Source: Rhizobium sp. SL42 (GTDB lineage Bacteria > Pseudomonadota > Alphaproteobacteria > Rhizobiales > Rhizobiaceae). From it: DNA of 64,000 nt. Positions 18,712 to 25,707 of the stretch are shown here, in pieces. The stretch spans positions 1,378,001 to 1,442,000 of the forward strand of contig NZ_CP063397.1 of NCBI RefSeq assembly GCF_021729845.1. The letters are read 5' to 3'. Within the stretch, counting starts at the first letter, position 1, and each line of letters opens with the position of its first letter. Made by a program: the position numbers and the translations under genes. A model generated the notes under the pieces. The model was not told the DNA's origin, made no database searches, and worked only from the letters and a program-made list of their open reading frames with translations.

Positions 18712-19416
18712 ATGTCCGAACAGAAGGTTGCCATCATCACTGCCGGCGGAAGCGGGATGGGAGCTGCCGCAGCAAGGCGGCTGGCCGCAGATGGTTTCAA
18801 GGTCGCGATCCTGTCGTCATCGGGCAAGGGGGAGGCACTGGCCCGGGAACTCGGCGGGATCGGTGTCACCGGCTCAAATCAGTCGAACGATGATCTGAAG
18901 CGGCTGGTCGAAGCCACCATGTCAGCCTGGGGCCGGGTCGATGTTCTGGTTAACAGCGCCGGCCACGGTCCACGCGCTCAGATCCTCGAGATCTCCGACG
19001 AAGACTGGCACAAGGGCATCGATGTCTATCTCCTGAACGTCATTCGCCCGACCCGGCTGGTGACGCCGATCATGCAGGCGCAAGGGGCGGGCGTGATCAT
19101 CAATATTTCGACCGCCTGGGCCTTCGAGCCGAGCGCGATGTTTCCGACCTCGGCCGTCGCGCGGGCCGGGCTTGCCGCTTTCACCAAGATCTTCGCCGAT
19201 ACCTATGCAGCGGAAAACATCCGGATGAACAACGTTCTTCCGGGCTGGATCGACAGCCTGCCGGCGACCGAGGAGCGCCGCGACGGGGTGCCGATGAAGC
19301 GCTACGGCACCAGCGAGGAGATCGCCGCAACGGTTGCTTTCCTCGCCTCTTCCGGGGCGGGCTACATCACCGGCCAGAACATAAAGGTGGATGGTGGCCT
19401 GACCCGCGCCGTCTGA
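18712..19416 (+). CDS. SDR-fold protein with altered catalytic residues
   Basis: A 234-aa classical-length short-chain dehydrogenase/reductase. The Rossmann glycine motif (ITAGGSGMGAAAARRL), the NxAG-like VLVNSAGHGP and the C-terminal GAGYITGQNIKVDGG are present. The usual YxxxK dyad is absent: at the aligned place the sequence is FPTSAVARAGL, with Phe144 and Ala148. The Ser region (ISTAW) is kept. It may bind NAD(P) without normal SDR chemistry, or use another residue. A good ribosome-binding site (AGGGAGAGA) precedes the ATG. Confidence 0.85.
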   Translation: MSEQKVAIITAGGSGMGAAAARRLAADGFKVAILSSSGKGEALARELGGIGVTGSNQSNDDLKRLVEATMSAWGRVDVLVNSAGHGPRAQILEISDEDWHKGIDVYLLNVIRPTRLVTPIMQAQGAGVIINISTAWAFEPSAMFPTSAVARAGLAAFTKIFADTYAAENIRMNNVLPGWIDSLPATEERRDGVPMKRYGTSEEIAATVAFLASSGAGYITGQNIKVDGGLTRAV

Positions 19417-19635
19417 GTCTTTGTCCGGCGCATAGCCGGTCATGCGCTGGCCGATGGCGGGGTGAGCGAAATTCATCCCGCCATGTGACAAGAAAGATCG
19501 GCGCGTAAACCTCTTGGTTACCAAACTTCTTCATTCTTTAGGGCATCCGACAGAACGGGCGATCCCGCTGTCTGACCTGTAAGCGTGTTGGCATCGCCGT
19601 ATTGATGCCATGTGTGTTCGGTAGCGAGTAACAGT

Positions 19636-20958
19636 ATGGCGTCCTCGACCAAGTTGGTGTCCGGTGGCAATGCTACCACCGTTTTGAAGACAAAGTCGCG
19701 CAGCAAGAAGCGCGGCTCCAGCATGCCGACGATCATGGGCATCGGTCTCGCTTGCGGCTTCTGGGCCATGGCGACGCTCGCCATCGTCAAGGGCCTGTCC
19801 AGTTCGGCCATCGAAGCGCCGGTCCTGGCCGGCCATTCGCTGCCCCGACCCGAACTGGCGCTCTCGCAGACGCTGACCCCGCGCAAGGCCGTGAAGGCTG
19901 ATGCCCAGCACGCGGCGCTTGAAAAGATGCGCGCCCGGTTTGCCGAAGCGATCGCTGCGACCGATCATCTCGGTCTCCTGATGCTGCCGGCGGCCATGCG
20001 CCTTGCGGAGGTCGACAAGTCCGATCGCCTGCTGCTCGCCCGCATCGAAAGCTTCACCGATCCGCAGGCAATCGCCGTGTTGCGAAATGCGCTGGTCGAG
20101 GCGGAGGCGACGCGCCAGCAGGCCGGTCTTGCCACTGTCGCGCATGAGCGTCGTTCTGCGGCCGACGATGTCGATCCGGTGATGACCGCTTCCATTCCGG
20201 CGCCCGTGGCCGTCTCCACAACCATGGCGCTCGGCTATGCCGGTCCGTCGACCGCTGCCGAAGTCGTCGCATCTGCCGATCCGCGCGAGGAACCCTTTGT
20301 CGAATTGCTGTCCGAGCCCGACATGGACCACGAGTCCCTGCCGGACGATGGTCCGATGCCTGGTTCCAAGCCGAAGGCCAAGGCCGTCGTGGTCGAGCCG
20401 TTGAGCACAGAGACCCCTGCAGCGCCGGCCAAGCCGAAAAAGACCAAAACGCTGTCCAGCATGCTGGCCTATGCGAAGCCGGACAATCCGATCACCACCG
20501 ATGATGGTGCCGGTGGCCTGTTCAGCCGCAAATCGAAACTTCCGGGTGCCGGTAGCCGGATCGCGGTCTATGTGATCGACGAAGCCGTGGTTCACATGCC
20601 GAACGGCGAAAAGCTAGAGGCGCATTCGGGACGTGGCCACATGCGCGACAAACCGAAGTTTGTGCACATGAAGAACCAGGGTCCGACCCCGCCGAACGTC
20701 TATAGCCTGCGCATGCGCGAATCCCGCTTTCATGGCATCGAGGCGATCCGCATGACTCCGGTCGGCGATTCCAGGATGTACAATCGCGATGGCTTCCTCA
20801 CGCATACCTATCTTCTGCGCCGCCGCGGTGACAGTTCCGGCTGCGTCGTGTTCGAGGACTACAATCGCTTCCTCAATGCCTTCAAGCGCGGCAACGTGAA
20901 GACGCTGGTTGTCGTGCCAAGCATGCGCGAACTGCCGAAATACATGGCGATGCTCTAG
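19636..20958 (+). CDS. Membrane-anchored DUF2778 protein, predicted L,D-transpeptidase-like
   Basis: A 440-aa protein from the ATG at 19636. The N-terminus is basic (KSRSKKRGS) followed by one membrane helix (about residues 36-57), then a long Ala/Pro-rich linker, and a C-terminal domain (about residues 310-440) with HTYLLRRRGDSSGCVVF, the His and Ser-Gly-Cys pattern of DUF2778. DUF2778 includes Tlde1-type L,D-transpeptidase/carboxypeptidase proteins acting on peptidoglycan. The domain would face the periplasm. The catalytic role is inferred from the motif. A strong terminator follows. Confidence 0.75.
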   Translation: MASSTKLVSGGNATTVLKTKSRSKKRGSSMPTIMGIGLACGFWAMATLAIVKGLSSSAIEAPVLAGHSLPRPELALSQTLTPRKAVKADAQHAALEKMRARFAEAIAATDHLGLLMLPAAMRLAEVDKSDRLLLARIESFTDPQAIAVLRNALVEAEATRQQAGLATVAHERRSAADDVDPVMTASIPAPVAVSTTMALGYAGPSTAAEVVASADPREEPFVELLSEPDMDHESLPDDGPMPGSKPKAKAVVVEPLSTETPAAPAKPKKTKTLSSMLAYAKPDNPITTDDGAGGLFSRKSKLPGAGSRIAVYVIDEAVVHMPNGEKLEAHSGRGHMRDKPKFVHMKNQGPTPPNVYSLRMRESRFHGIEAIRMTPVGDSRMYNRDGFLTHTYLLRRRGDSSGCVVFEDYNRFLNAFKRGNVKTLVVVPSMRELPKYMAML

Positions 20959-20990
20959 CGTCTTCTGCCTTCGTCCTGACCATTCATTCA

Positions 20991-21022
20991 CGCCCCCGAC
21001 CATCCCGGTCGGGGGCGTTTTT
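20991..21022 (+). terminator. Rho-independent terminator after the DUF2778 gene
   Basis: A perfect 11-bp stem CGCCCCCGACC (20991-21001) with GGTCGGGGGCG (21007-21017), then TTTTT. Confidence 0.93.
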
Positions 21023-21105
21023 GTTGCCGGCAAGCCTGCTTGCAAGGGAGCTTGGCGCCGGGCCGGTGATCGCGCCGCTATGGGGGCATTCAGGTGTCGA
21101 TAAAA

Positions 21106-21190
21106 ATTGCGCACCATTTAATTGATGGCAATTGACAGTCGTACAAATTTGACGATATAGATTGCGCACAATCAAATTGCACACAATCAA
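21106..21190. repeat. Three copies of an ATTGCGCAC-type box around the hydrolase promoter
   Basis: ATTGCGCACAATCAA (21161-21175) is followed directly by ATTGCACACAATCAA (21176-21190), a 15-bp tandem repeat with one mismatch. A third related copy, ATTGCGCACCATTTA, lies at 21106-21120 upstream of the -35. Each has ATTG...CAAT-like symmetry, as in MarR/OhrR-type operators. Confidence 0.7.
21132..21161 (+). promoter_or_regulatory. Sigma-70 type promoter of the hydrolase gene
   Basis: TTGACA at 21132-21137 and TATAGA at 21156-21161 with an 18-nt spacer, 45 nt upstream of the start codon. Operator-like repeats lie on both sides. Confidence 0.75.
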
Positions 21191-21205
21191 AAAAGGAGCT
21201 GCCAA

Positions 21206-22177
21206 ATGTCGGATCGAAACTCAACTGCACTCTCCATCACCCGCAGGGACGCGCTGGTGGCCGGAACGGCATTCGCAGCCCTCGCTTTGGTGAATGCCCC
21301 GGCATTCGCAACCCCTTCATTCGCCTCTACCAACCCAGGAGATTTGATCATGAGCACCATCACCACCAAGGACGGCACCAACCTTTTCTACAAGGACTGG
21401 GGTTCGAAGGACGGGCAGCCTGTGCTCTTCTCGCATGGCTGGCCGCTGTCGTCGGATGCCTGGGATGCCCAGATGCTGTATTTCGGCCTGCAGGGTTACA
21501 GGGTCATCGCCCATGATCGCCGCGGCCATGGTCGTTCCGACCAGCCCTGGAACGGCAACAACATGGACCAGTATGCCGATGATCTGGCCGAGCTGATCGA
21601 GAAACTCGACCTCAAGGACATCGTCATGATCGGTCATTCGACCGGCGGTGGCGAAGTGGCCCACTATATCGGTCGCCACGGCTCGGCCCGTGTCGCCAAG
21701 GTCGTCCTAGTCGGCGCCGTTCCGCCGCTGATGCTGAAGACGGAAGCCAATCCGGAAGGCGTGCCGATGGAAGTGTTCGACAGCATTCGGGCCGGCACGG
21801 CAAACAACCGGTCACAGTTCTACTATGACCTGACGCTGCCCTTCTACGGCTTCAACCGCGAGGGCGTCACAGTCAACGAAGGCTTCCGCGAGAGCTTCCG
21901 TCTGCAGGGTCTCGCCGGCGGCATCAAGGGCCAGTATGATTGCATCCGCGAGTTTTCGGAAGTCGACTACACCGACGACCTGAAGGCGATCGACAAGCCG
22001 ACGCTGATCATCCACGGCGACGACGACCAGATCGTGCCGATCAAGGCAACGGCTGAAAAGGCCGCCAAGCTGGTCAAGGGCTCCATCTTCAAGGTCTACG
22101 AAGGTGGTCAGCATGGTCTCGCCCAGACGCAGGCGGACAAGTTCAACGCCGATGTCCTGGGCTTCATCCGCGGCTGA
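21206..22177 (+). CDS. Alpha/beta hydrolase (chloroperoxidase family) with Tat-like leader
   Basis: A 323-aa alpha/beta hydrolase of the non-haem chloroperoxidase/esterase family. Catalytic triad: nucleophile Ser145 in [10 protein letters not shown], Asp in [11 protein letters not shown], His303 in GGQHGLAQ. The N-terminus (residues 1-45) is extra compared with most relatives and contains a twin-arginine-type leader: [11 protein letters not shown], a hydrophobic core and an APAFA cleavage site. A second in-frame ATG at 21350 ([10 protein letters not shown]), where homologues usually start, has its own AGGAG at 21337-21341. Both an exported and a cytoplasmic form are possible. The promoter carries three operator-like repeats. 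Confidence 0.9.
   Translation: MSDRNSTALSITRRDALVAGTAFAALALVNAPAFATPSFASTNPGDLIMSTITTKDGTNLFYKDWGSKDGQPVLFSHGWPLSSDAWDAQMLYFGLQGYRVIAHDRRGHGRSDQPWNGNNMDQYADDLAELIEKLDLKDIVMIGHSTGGGEVAHYIGRHGSARVAKVVLVGAVPPLMLKTEANPEGVPMEVFDSIRAGTANNRSQFYYDLTLPFYGFNREGVTVNEGFRESFRLQGLAGGIKGQYDCIREFSEVDYTDDLKAIDKPTLIIHGDDDQIVPIKATAEKAAKLVKGSIFKVYEGGQHGLAQTQADKFNADVLGFIRG
21337..21352 (+). promoter_or_regulatory. Internal ribosome-binding site and second start codon in the hydrolase gene
   Basis: AGGAG at 21337-21341 lies 8 nt before an in-frame ATG (21350-21352). It is a full-strength site inside the leader-coding region, giving a 275-aa leaderless enzyme if used. Confidence 0.6.
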
Positions 22178-22190
22178 GCCAATGCAGGAA

Positions 22191-22317
22191 CCCTTCTCCC
22201 GTAACGCGGAGAAGGGGCCTTGGCGAAGGGGAGGCGGGTGAGGGACGAGCGTCGAACTTGCGACGCGCTGAACTCATGCCCCTCACCCTGACCCTCGCCA
22301 CCCCAGCAGGGCGAGGG
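22191..22317. repeat. Intergenic palindromic (REP/RIME-like) repeat element
   Basis: A compact set of hairpins: CCCTTCTCC/GGAGAAGGG (22191-22199 with 22208-22216), GGGTGAGGG/CCCTCACCC (22235-22243 with 22280-22288) enclosing GCGTCG/CGACGC (22249-22254 with 22261-22266), and CCCTCGCC/GGCGAGGG (22292-22299 with 22310-22317). Such GC-rich palindromic elements are scattered between genes in rhizobia. It lies between the hydrolase and the DUF4394 remnant and contains no gene. Confidence 0.7.
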
Positions 22318-22334
22318 ATCCTTTTGTGCCGGCT

Positions 22335-22401
22335 TTACATTGCCGGCATCACGGTGATCGCACGCACCGGCATCTCGACGCCGGCGAGCGCACCGGTCTT
22401 A
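22335..22401 (-). pseudogene. Severed 3' end of the DUF4394 gene
   Basis: Read on the minus strand this fragment encodes 20 residues (TGALAGVEMPV...ITVMPAM) and a TAA stop. It is the natural C-terminus of the DUF4394 gene that begins at 24057. It is separated from it by the insertion sequence. Removing bases 22402-23335 and one TTA copy joins the two parts in frame (...GAATK-TGALAG...). Confidence 0.85.
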
Positions 22402-23335
22402 GAGCCTGACTCGAAAAGACCTCAATAGGCATGGTACCTTGCGAGCCTCCGAGTGAGAATGCGGATATGAGCGATAAGCATCCAGGCTTCAGCGGAAGCG
22501 ATTGATTTTTCCCAATCCTTGGCCAGTCGTCTGCATCGGCCAAGCCAGGCGAATGTGCGCTCCACGACCCAGCGACGCGGCAGCACTTCAAAGCCTTTTG
22601 CCTTGTCTGTTCGCTTGACGATTTGCAACGTGAACTTCGCGACCTTGCGCAATGCGGCCCGCAGCTTCGGACCGGCATAACCGCCGTCAGCAAAGATGTG
22701 CCTGAGCCAAGGCCAGCGTCTGAGGATGGTTTTGAGAGCCGCCACTGCACCATCGCGGTCTTGAATGTCAGCGCTGTGGACGGCGAGCCCCACCATCAAA
22801 CCGAGCGTGTCGACAACGATATGACGCTTGCGGCCTTTGATCTTCTTGCCCGCGTCAAAGCCCGCAATCCCGCCGCTTTCAGTCGTTTTGACGCTCTGAC
22901 TGTCTATCACGCCTGCCGTCGGTGAGGCTTCCTTTCCTTCCAGCTCTCGCGTCTCCATAACGAGATGATGGTTGATCCGCGTCCACAAGCCAGTCGCCCG
23001 CCACTCGTAGAAGTAACCCTGCACAGTTGAATAGGGTGGAAAATCTTTCGGTAGCATCCGCCATTGGCATCCGGTCGACGCGATATATAGCAGTGCGTTT
23101 AAAACTTCGCGCAATTCCGTCTTGCGCGGTCGACCAAGCCTACGGGGCATCGGCATAAACGGAGCAATCAGCGACCACTCCCTGTCCGTCAGATCACTTG
23201 CATAACGCCCCGTCCGTCGGCCATATTGGCGACGGGTGAAATCAGTCCAGCCCATTGCGGTCTCCATCGAATCCTAAGCAAATCCGAAGGAATCACAACT
23301 GGCTGATTTCACTCAATTCTTTTTCGGTCAGGTTC
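22402..23335 (-). mobile_element. IS5-family (IS1031-type) insertion sequence, 934 bp
   Basis: The ends are defined by imperfect terminal inverted repeats: GAGCCTGACTCGAAAAG at 22402-22418 and, on the other strand, GAACCTGACCGAAAAAG ending at 23335 (13 of 17 match). The element is flanked by a 3-bp duplication TTA (22399-22401 and 23336-23338), matching the TNA target preference of the IS1031 group. It carries one intact transposase on the minus strand. It interrupts the DUF4394 gene. Confidence 0.93.
22422..23267 (-). CDS. IS5-family transposase
   Basis: A full-length 281-aa DDE transposase in one uninterrupted frame. An N-terminal DUF4096-type domain is seen (SDLTDREWSLIAPFMP, ALLYIASTGCQWRMLPKDFP), then the catalytic residues in GVIDSQSVKT (first Asp), IFADGGYAGPK (second Asp) and WVVERTFAWLGRCRRLAKDWE-like (Glu). 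A start at 23255 (MGWTDF) is also possible. All expected motifs are intact, so the element may be active. Confidence 0.95.
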   Translation of the reverse strand: METAMGWTDFTRRQYGRRTGRYASDLTDREWSLIAPFMPMPRRLGRPRKTELREVLNALLYIASTGCQWRMLPKDFPPYSTVQGYFYEWRATGLWTRINHHLVMETRELEGKEASPTAGVIDSQSVKTTESGGIAGFDAGKKIKGRKRHIVVDTLGLMVGLAVHSADIQDRDGAVAALKTILRRWPWLRHIFADGGYAGPKLRAALRKVAKFTLQIVKRTDKAKGFEVLPRRWVVERTFAWLGRCRRLAKDWEKSIASAEAWMLIAHIRILTRRLARYHAY

Positions 23336-24057
23336 TTAGTGGCGGCACCAGTTTCCAGATTGACCGTGTAGAGGCTGTTGTCGGCCACCAGCCAGGCGGT
23401 ATTCGTGCCTTCGCCGGTTGCTTGGATGTCGAAAGCATAGGTCTTCGGCATGCCTTCGATGCCGAGCTTGCCGATCGCCTTCAGTGTCCCGTCATTCGGC
23501 TTGGTCTGCTGGATCAGCGCGCCGATTGTCGCATCGATATTGTACATCGCCGTCTTTTCCGGCTTGCCCATCGAATTGGTATAGGCGGCCGCCACCGTGT
23601 TGGGCGCTTCGCCCTTGTGCATGTCGCCCTCTTCAAAGGCGAGATTGCCATCGACGGTGACGGCACCGGTGTCCGGATGAACGCGATAGTTCGTGGTGCC
23701 GGTCATGTAGCGCAGACGATCAGCAGCCGGGTTGAAATTGACGACCACGGGCGCCGCTCCGATCGTCAACGGCTTGTCCATCTTGGCGACTTCCGTTGCT
23801 GCGCCTGTCGCGGGGTCGATCGTGACGATGACGCTATCTGAGGTTACGCCGACGATCGTCTTCGTGCCGGGGCGAAAGTCCAGGCCGACCAGTTTCGTCA
23901 CGCCGGTCACCTCCATCGTCTTTGTCGCATCCGGCTTGTCGGTGTCGAACATGACCAGGGTCTTGTCGCCGGCAAGCCCGAGGGCAGGCGCCGCATGGGC
24001 TGAAAACGCGGTCAGCGCGGTGGCGGCGGTAAGGCTGAGAATGCTCAAGGTCTTCAT
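23293..24057 (-). CDS. Secreted DUF4394 protein, C-terminus replaced by IS sequence
   Basis: A 254-aa product from the ATG at 24057 (GGAGAAG ribosome-binding site). It has a Sec signal peptide (residues 1-22, ending SAHA) and the DUF4394 repeats (LAGDKTLVMFDTD, LVGLDFRPGTKTIVGVTSD, VVVNFNPAADRLRYMTGTTN, AAYTNSMGKPEKTAMYNID). The IS replaces the last 20 residues with 13 residues read from the IS (NLTEKELSEISQL). The fold is a repeat, propeller-like one, so loss of the last strand may unfold it. It is divergent from an ECF sigma gene and preceded by an ECF-type promoter. Biochemical function is unknown. Confidence 0.9.
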   Translation of the reverse strand: MKTLSILSLTAATALTAFSAHAAPALGLAGDKTLVMFDTDKPDATKTMEVTGVTKLVGLDFRPGTKTIVGVTSDSVIVTIDPATGAATEVAKMDKPLTIGAAPVVVNFNPAADRLRYMTGTTNYRVHPDTGAVTVDGNLAFEEGDMHKGEAPNTVAAAYTNSMGKPEKTAMYNIDATIGALIQQTKPNDGTLKAIGKLGIEGMPKTYAFDIQATGEGTNTAWLVADNSLYTVNLETGAATKNLTEKELSEISQL

Positions 24058-24112
24058 GGTCTTCTCCCGAATATGTTGATCCGGAAGGCGCCGGAATGGC
24101 ACCTCCTGAACC

Positions 24113-24142
24113 CTAGACACGCGGGCAATGCAGTTTGGATGC
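24113..24142 (-). promoter_or_regulatory. ECF-type promoter driving the DUF4394 gene
   Basis: On the minus strand GCATCC (24142-24137, within CTGCATCCAAA) and GTCTAG (24118-24113, within CGTGTCT) are 18 nt apart. The same two boxes occur in the divergent promoter of the sigma gene. The implied leader to the ATG at 24057 is about 45 nt. Confidence 0.72.
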
Positions 24143-24162
24143 AGCACAATCGGATTTTTTCT

Positions 24163-24191
24163 GCATCCAAATCGTCTGCCGCCGTGTCTCA
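24163..24191 (+). promoter_or_regulatory. ECF-type promoter driving the sigma/anti-sigma pair
   Basis: GCATCC (24163-24168, within CTGCATCCAAA) and GTCTCA (24186-24191, within CGTGTCT) are 17 nt apart. They mirror the DUF4394 promoter; the 11-bp boxes at 24134-24144 and 24161-24171 are a perfect inverted repeat. A CATCC-type -35 is what I recall for SigK-like ECF factors. Confidence 0.72.
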
Positions 24192-24319
24192 TGCGTAGAT
24201 GGGATGAACACATGGGTTTGACCGGGTATGCGCAGTATCGGCGGCAGGGCGCACATGACGGGTCTTGCATTCGCCTGTCGCACCGTTACGCTTTGCAGAG
24301 ACGACGAGAAGGAGTTCGG

Positions 24320-24871
24320 ATGGAGGATCCGCAACAGCGGCTGGCGACGGCGCTGAAGGCATGTGCTGCCGGCGACCGAAAGGGGCTGGCCGTGATCTAT
24401 CAGAGCGAGGCGGCTCGCATGGTGACGATCGCCGAACGCATCCTGCGGCGTCACGACTTGGCAGAGGAAATCGTTCAGGAAGCCTTCCTGCAGATCTGGC
24501 GAAAAGCCGGGCAATACGCACCGGAGCGTGGGTCCGCCCGCGGCTGGCTCTATGCCGTGGTCAGGAGCCGCTCGCTCAACGCAATTCGCGATGGACGTCG
24601 CGAGGAACTGACGGACACGGAAAGTCTGGAAAGGCTGCAGGACGAGGCACAGGACGGTCTCTACACGGATCTGTTCGACGGCCTCGACCAGTCGAGCCGC
24701 CTGCGCTCCTGCCTGTCGCGCCTGGATGCCCTGCGCCGCAAGACCGTCTTGATGGCCTATGTCTCGGGTTATAGCCATGGCGAGATCGCCGGTCGGTTGA
24801 AGCTTCCCCTCGGAACGGCCAAGGCCTGGATCCGCCGCTCCCTCCTGGCATTGCGGGAGTGCATGGCATGA
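24320..24871 (+). CDS. ECF RNA polymerase sigma factor (SigK-like)
   Basis: A 183-aa group IV sigma factor from the ATG at 24320 (AGAAGGAG in front). Region 2 spans about residues 25-90 (ILRRHDLAEEIVQEAFLQIWRKAG, GWLYAVVRSRSLNAIRD), region 4 about 115-180 (GYSHGEIAGRLKLPLGTAKAWIRRSL). The gene overlaps its anti-sigma partner (ATGA at 24868). Longer upstream reading frames have no sigma-like sequence. The divergent duplicated promoter suggests autoregulation and control of the DUF4394 gene. Confidence 0.93.
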   Translation: MEDPQQRLATALKACAAGDRKGLAVIYQSEAARMVTIAERILRRHDLAEEIVQEAFLQIWRKAGQYAPERGSARGWLYAVVRSRSLNAIRDGRREELTDTESLERLQDEAQDGLYTDLFDGLDQSSRLRSCLSRLDALRRKTVLMAYVSGYSHGEIAGRLKLPLGTAKAWIRRSLLALRECMA

Positions 24872-25602
24872 CCGACCGCCAGAACATTGATGAACGCGCC
24901 GATGCCTATGTGCTCGGCCTGATGGACGAGACCGACCGCCAGGCATTCGAAGCGGCGATGGAGGATGATGCCGCTCTGCAACGGGCCGTCGGTCTTGCCC
25001 GCGACCGCTTCCTCGAACTCGATCTGGCGGGCAAGGCAACCAGCCTGTCGGCAGATCTATGGACCCGCATCGAAAACCGTCTGGCGAAGCCGGATGCAGC
25101 TCAGTCGGGCACGCCGGACGAACGGATTGCAACCCCCGCCGCTCCACCGGCGAACGACAATGCGATTGGCGCGGTCGGACGCTGGAAACGCATGGCACTA
25201 GCGGCGACCGCCGCATCCGCGCTGCTGATCGCAAGCCTTGACTACACCCTGACCAGCAAGCCTGATCCGCAGGTCATCGCCATCCTCATGAATGACGCGG
25301 GCCAGCCGGTGGTGATGATCGAGGATTTCGGCAATGATGCCGCAAGGGTCACACCGCTGGTTGATGTCGACGTGCCCGCCGATCGCTCGCTGCAGGTCTG
25401 GACGCTGCCGTCGAAGGACTTGGGACCGGTCTCACTCGGCGTTCTCGACAGCTGGCGCACGGTCATGGTCGAAGGCCCCGGACTGCCCGGACCGCGGGAG
25501 GCGCAGCTTTATGAAATCACCGTCGAACCGCTCGGCGGCTCCCCGACCGGCCGCCCGACCGGACCGATCCTCGGCAAGGGGTTTGCCAAGGTGCCGCGTT
25601 GA
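24868..25602 (+). CDS. Membrane anti-sigma factor, RskA-like
   Basis: A 244-aa single-pass protein. The N-terminal cytoplasmic sigma-binding part (residues 1-75, DERADAYVLGLMDETDRQAFEAAM) is followed by one membrane helix (about residues 110-130, ALAATAASALLIASLDY) and a periplasmic RskA domain (LQVWTLPSKDLGPVSLGVL ... YEITVEPLGGSP). It holds the sigma factor inactive until a cell-envelope signal triggers release, as known for RskA/SigK. It is translationally coupled to the sigma gene. The signal is unknown. Confidence 0.92.
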   Translation: MTDRQNIDERADAYVLGLMDETDRQAFEAAMEDDAALQRAVGLARDRFLELDLAGKATSLSADLWTRIENRLAKPDAAQSGTPDERIATPAAPPANDNAIGAVGRWKRMALAATAASALLIASLDYTLTSKPDPQVIAILMNDAGQPVVMIEDFGNDAARVTPLVDVDVPADRSLQVWTLPSKDLGPVSLGVLDSWRTVMVEGPGLPGPREAQLYEITVEPLGGSPTGRPTGPILGKGFAKVPR

Positions 25603-25707
25603 GGCGGGCTTGATCCAAATCGCAGCCGATATCGCGGCGCCGGAGCCTGCCAGTGACCGGACAGACGTGCAGGCCGCGCCGGGCCTGCACCATGATCGGT
25701 CGGCTTC

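Noticed and set aside
23268..23292. IS right end placed at the transposase start or at the DUF4394 stop
   Set aside because: No inverted repeat or duplication fits there; the matching inverted repeat and TTA duplication place the end at 23335.
24128..24319. N-terminal extension of the ECF sigma factor
   Set aside because: It would be translated from within the promoter repeat and has no sigma-like sequence; ATG 24320 has AGAAGGAG.
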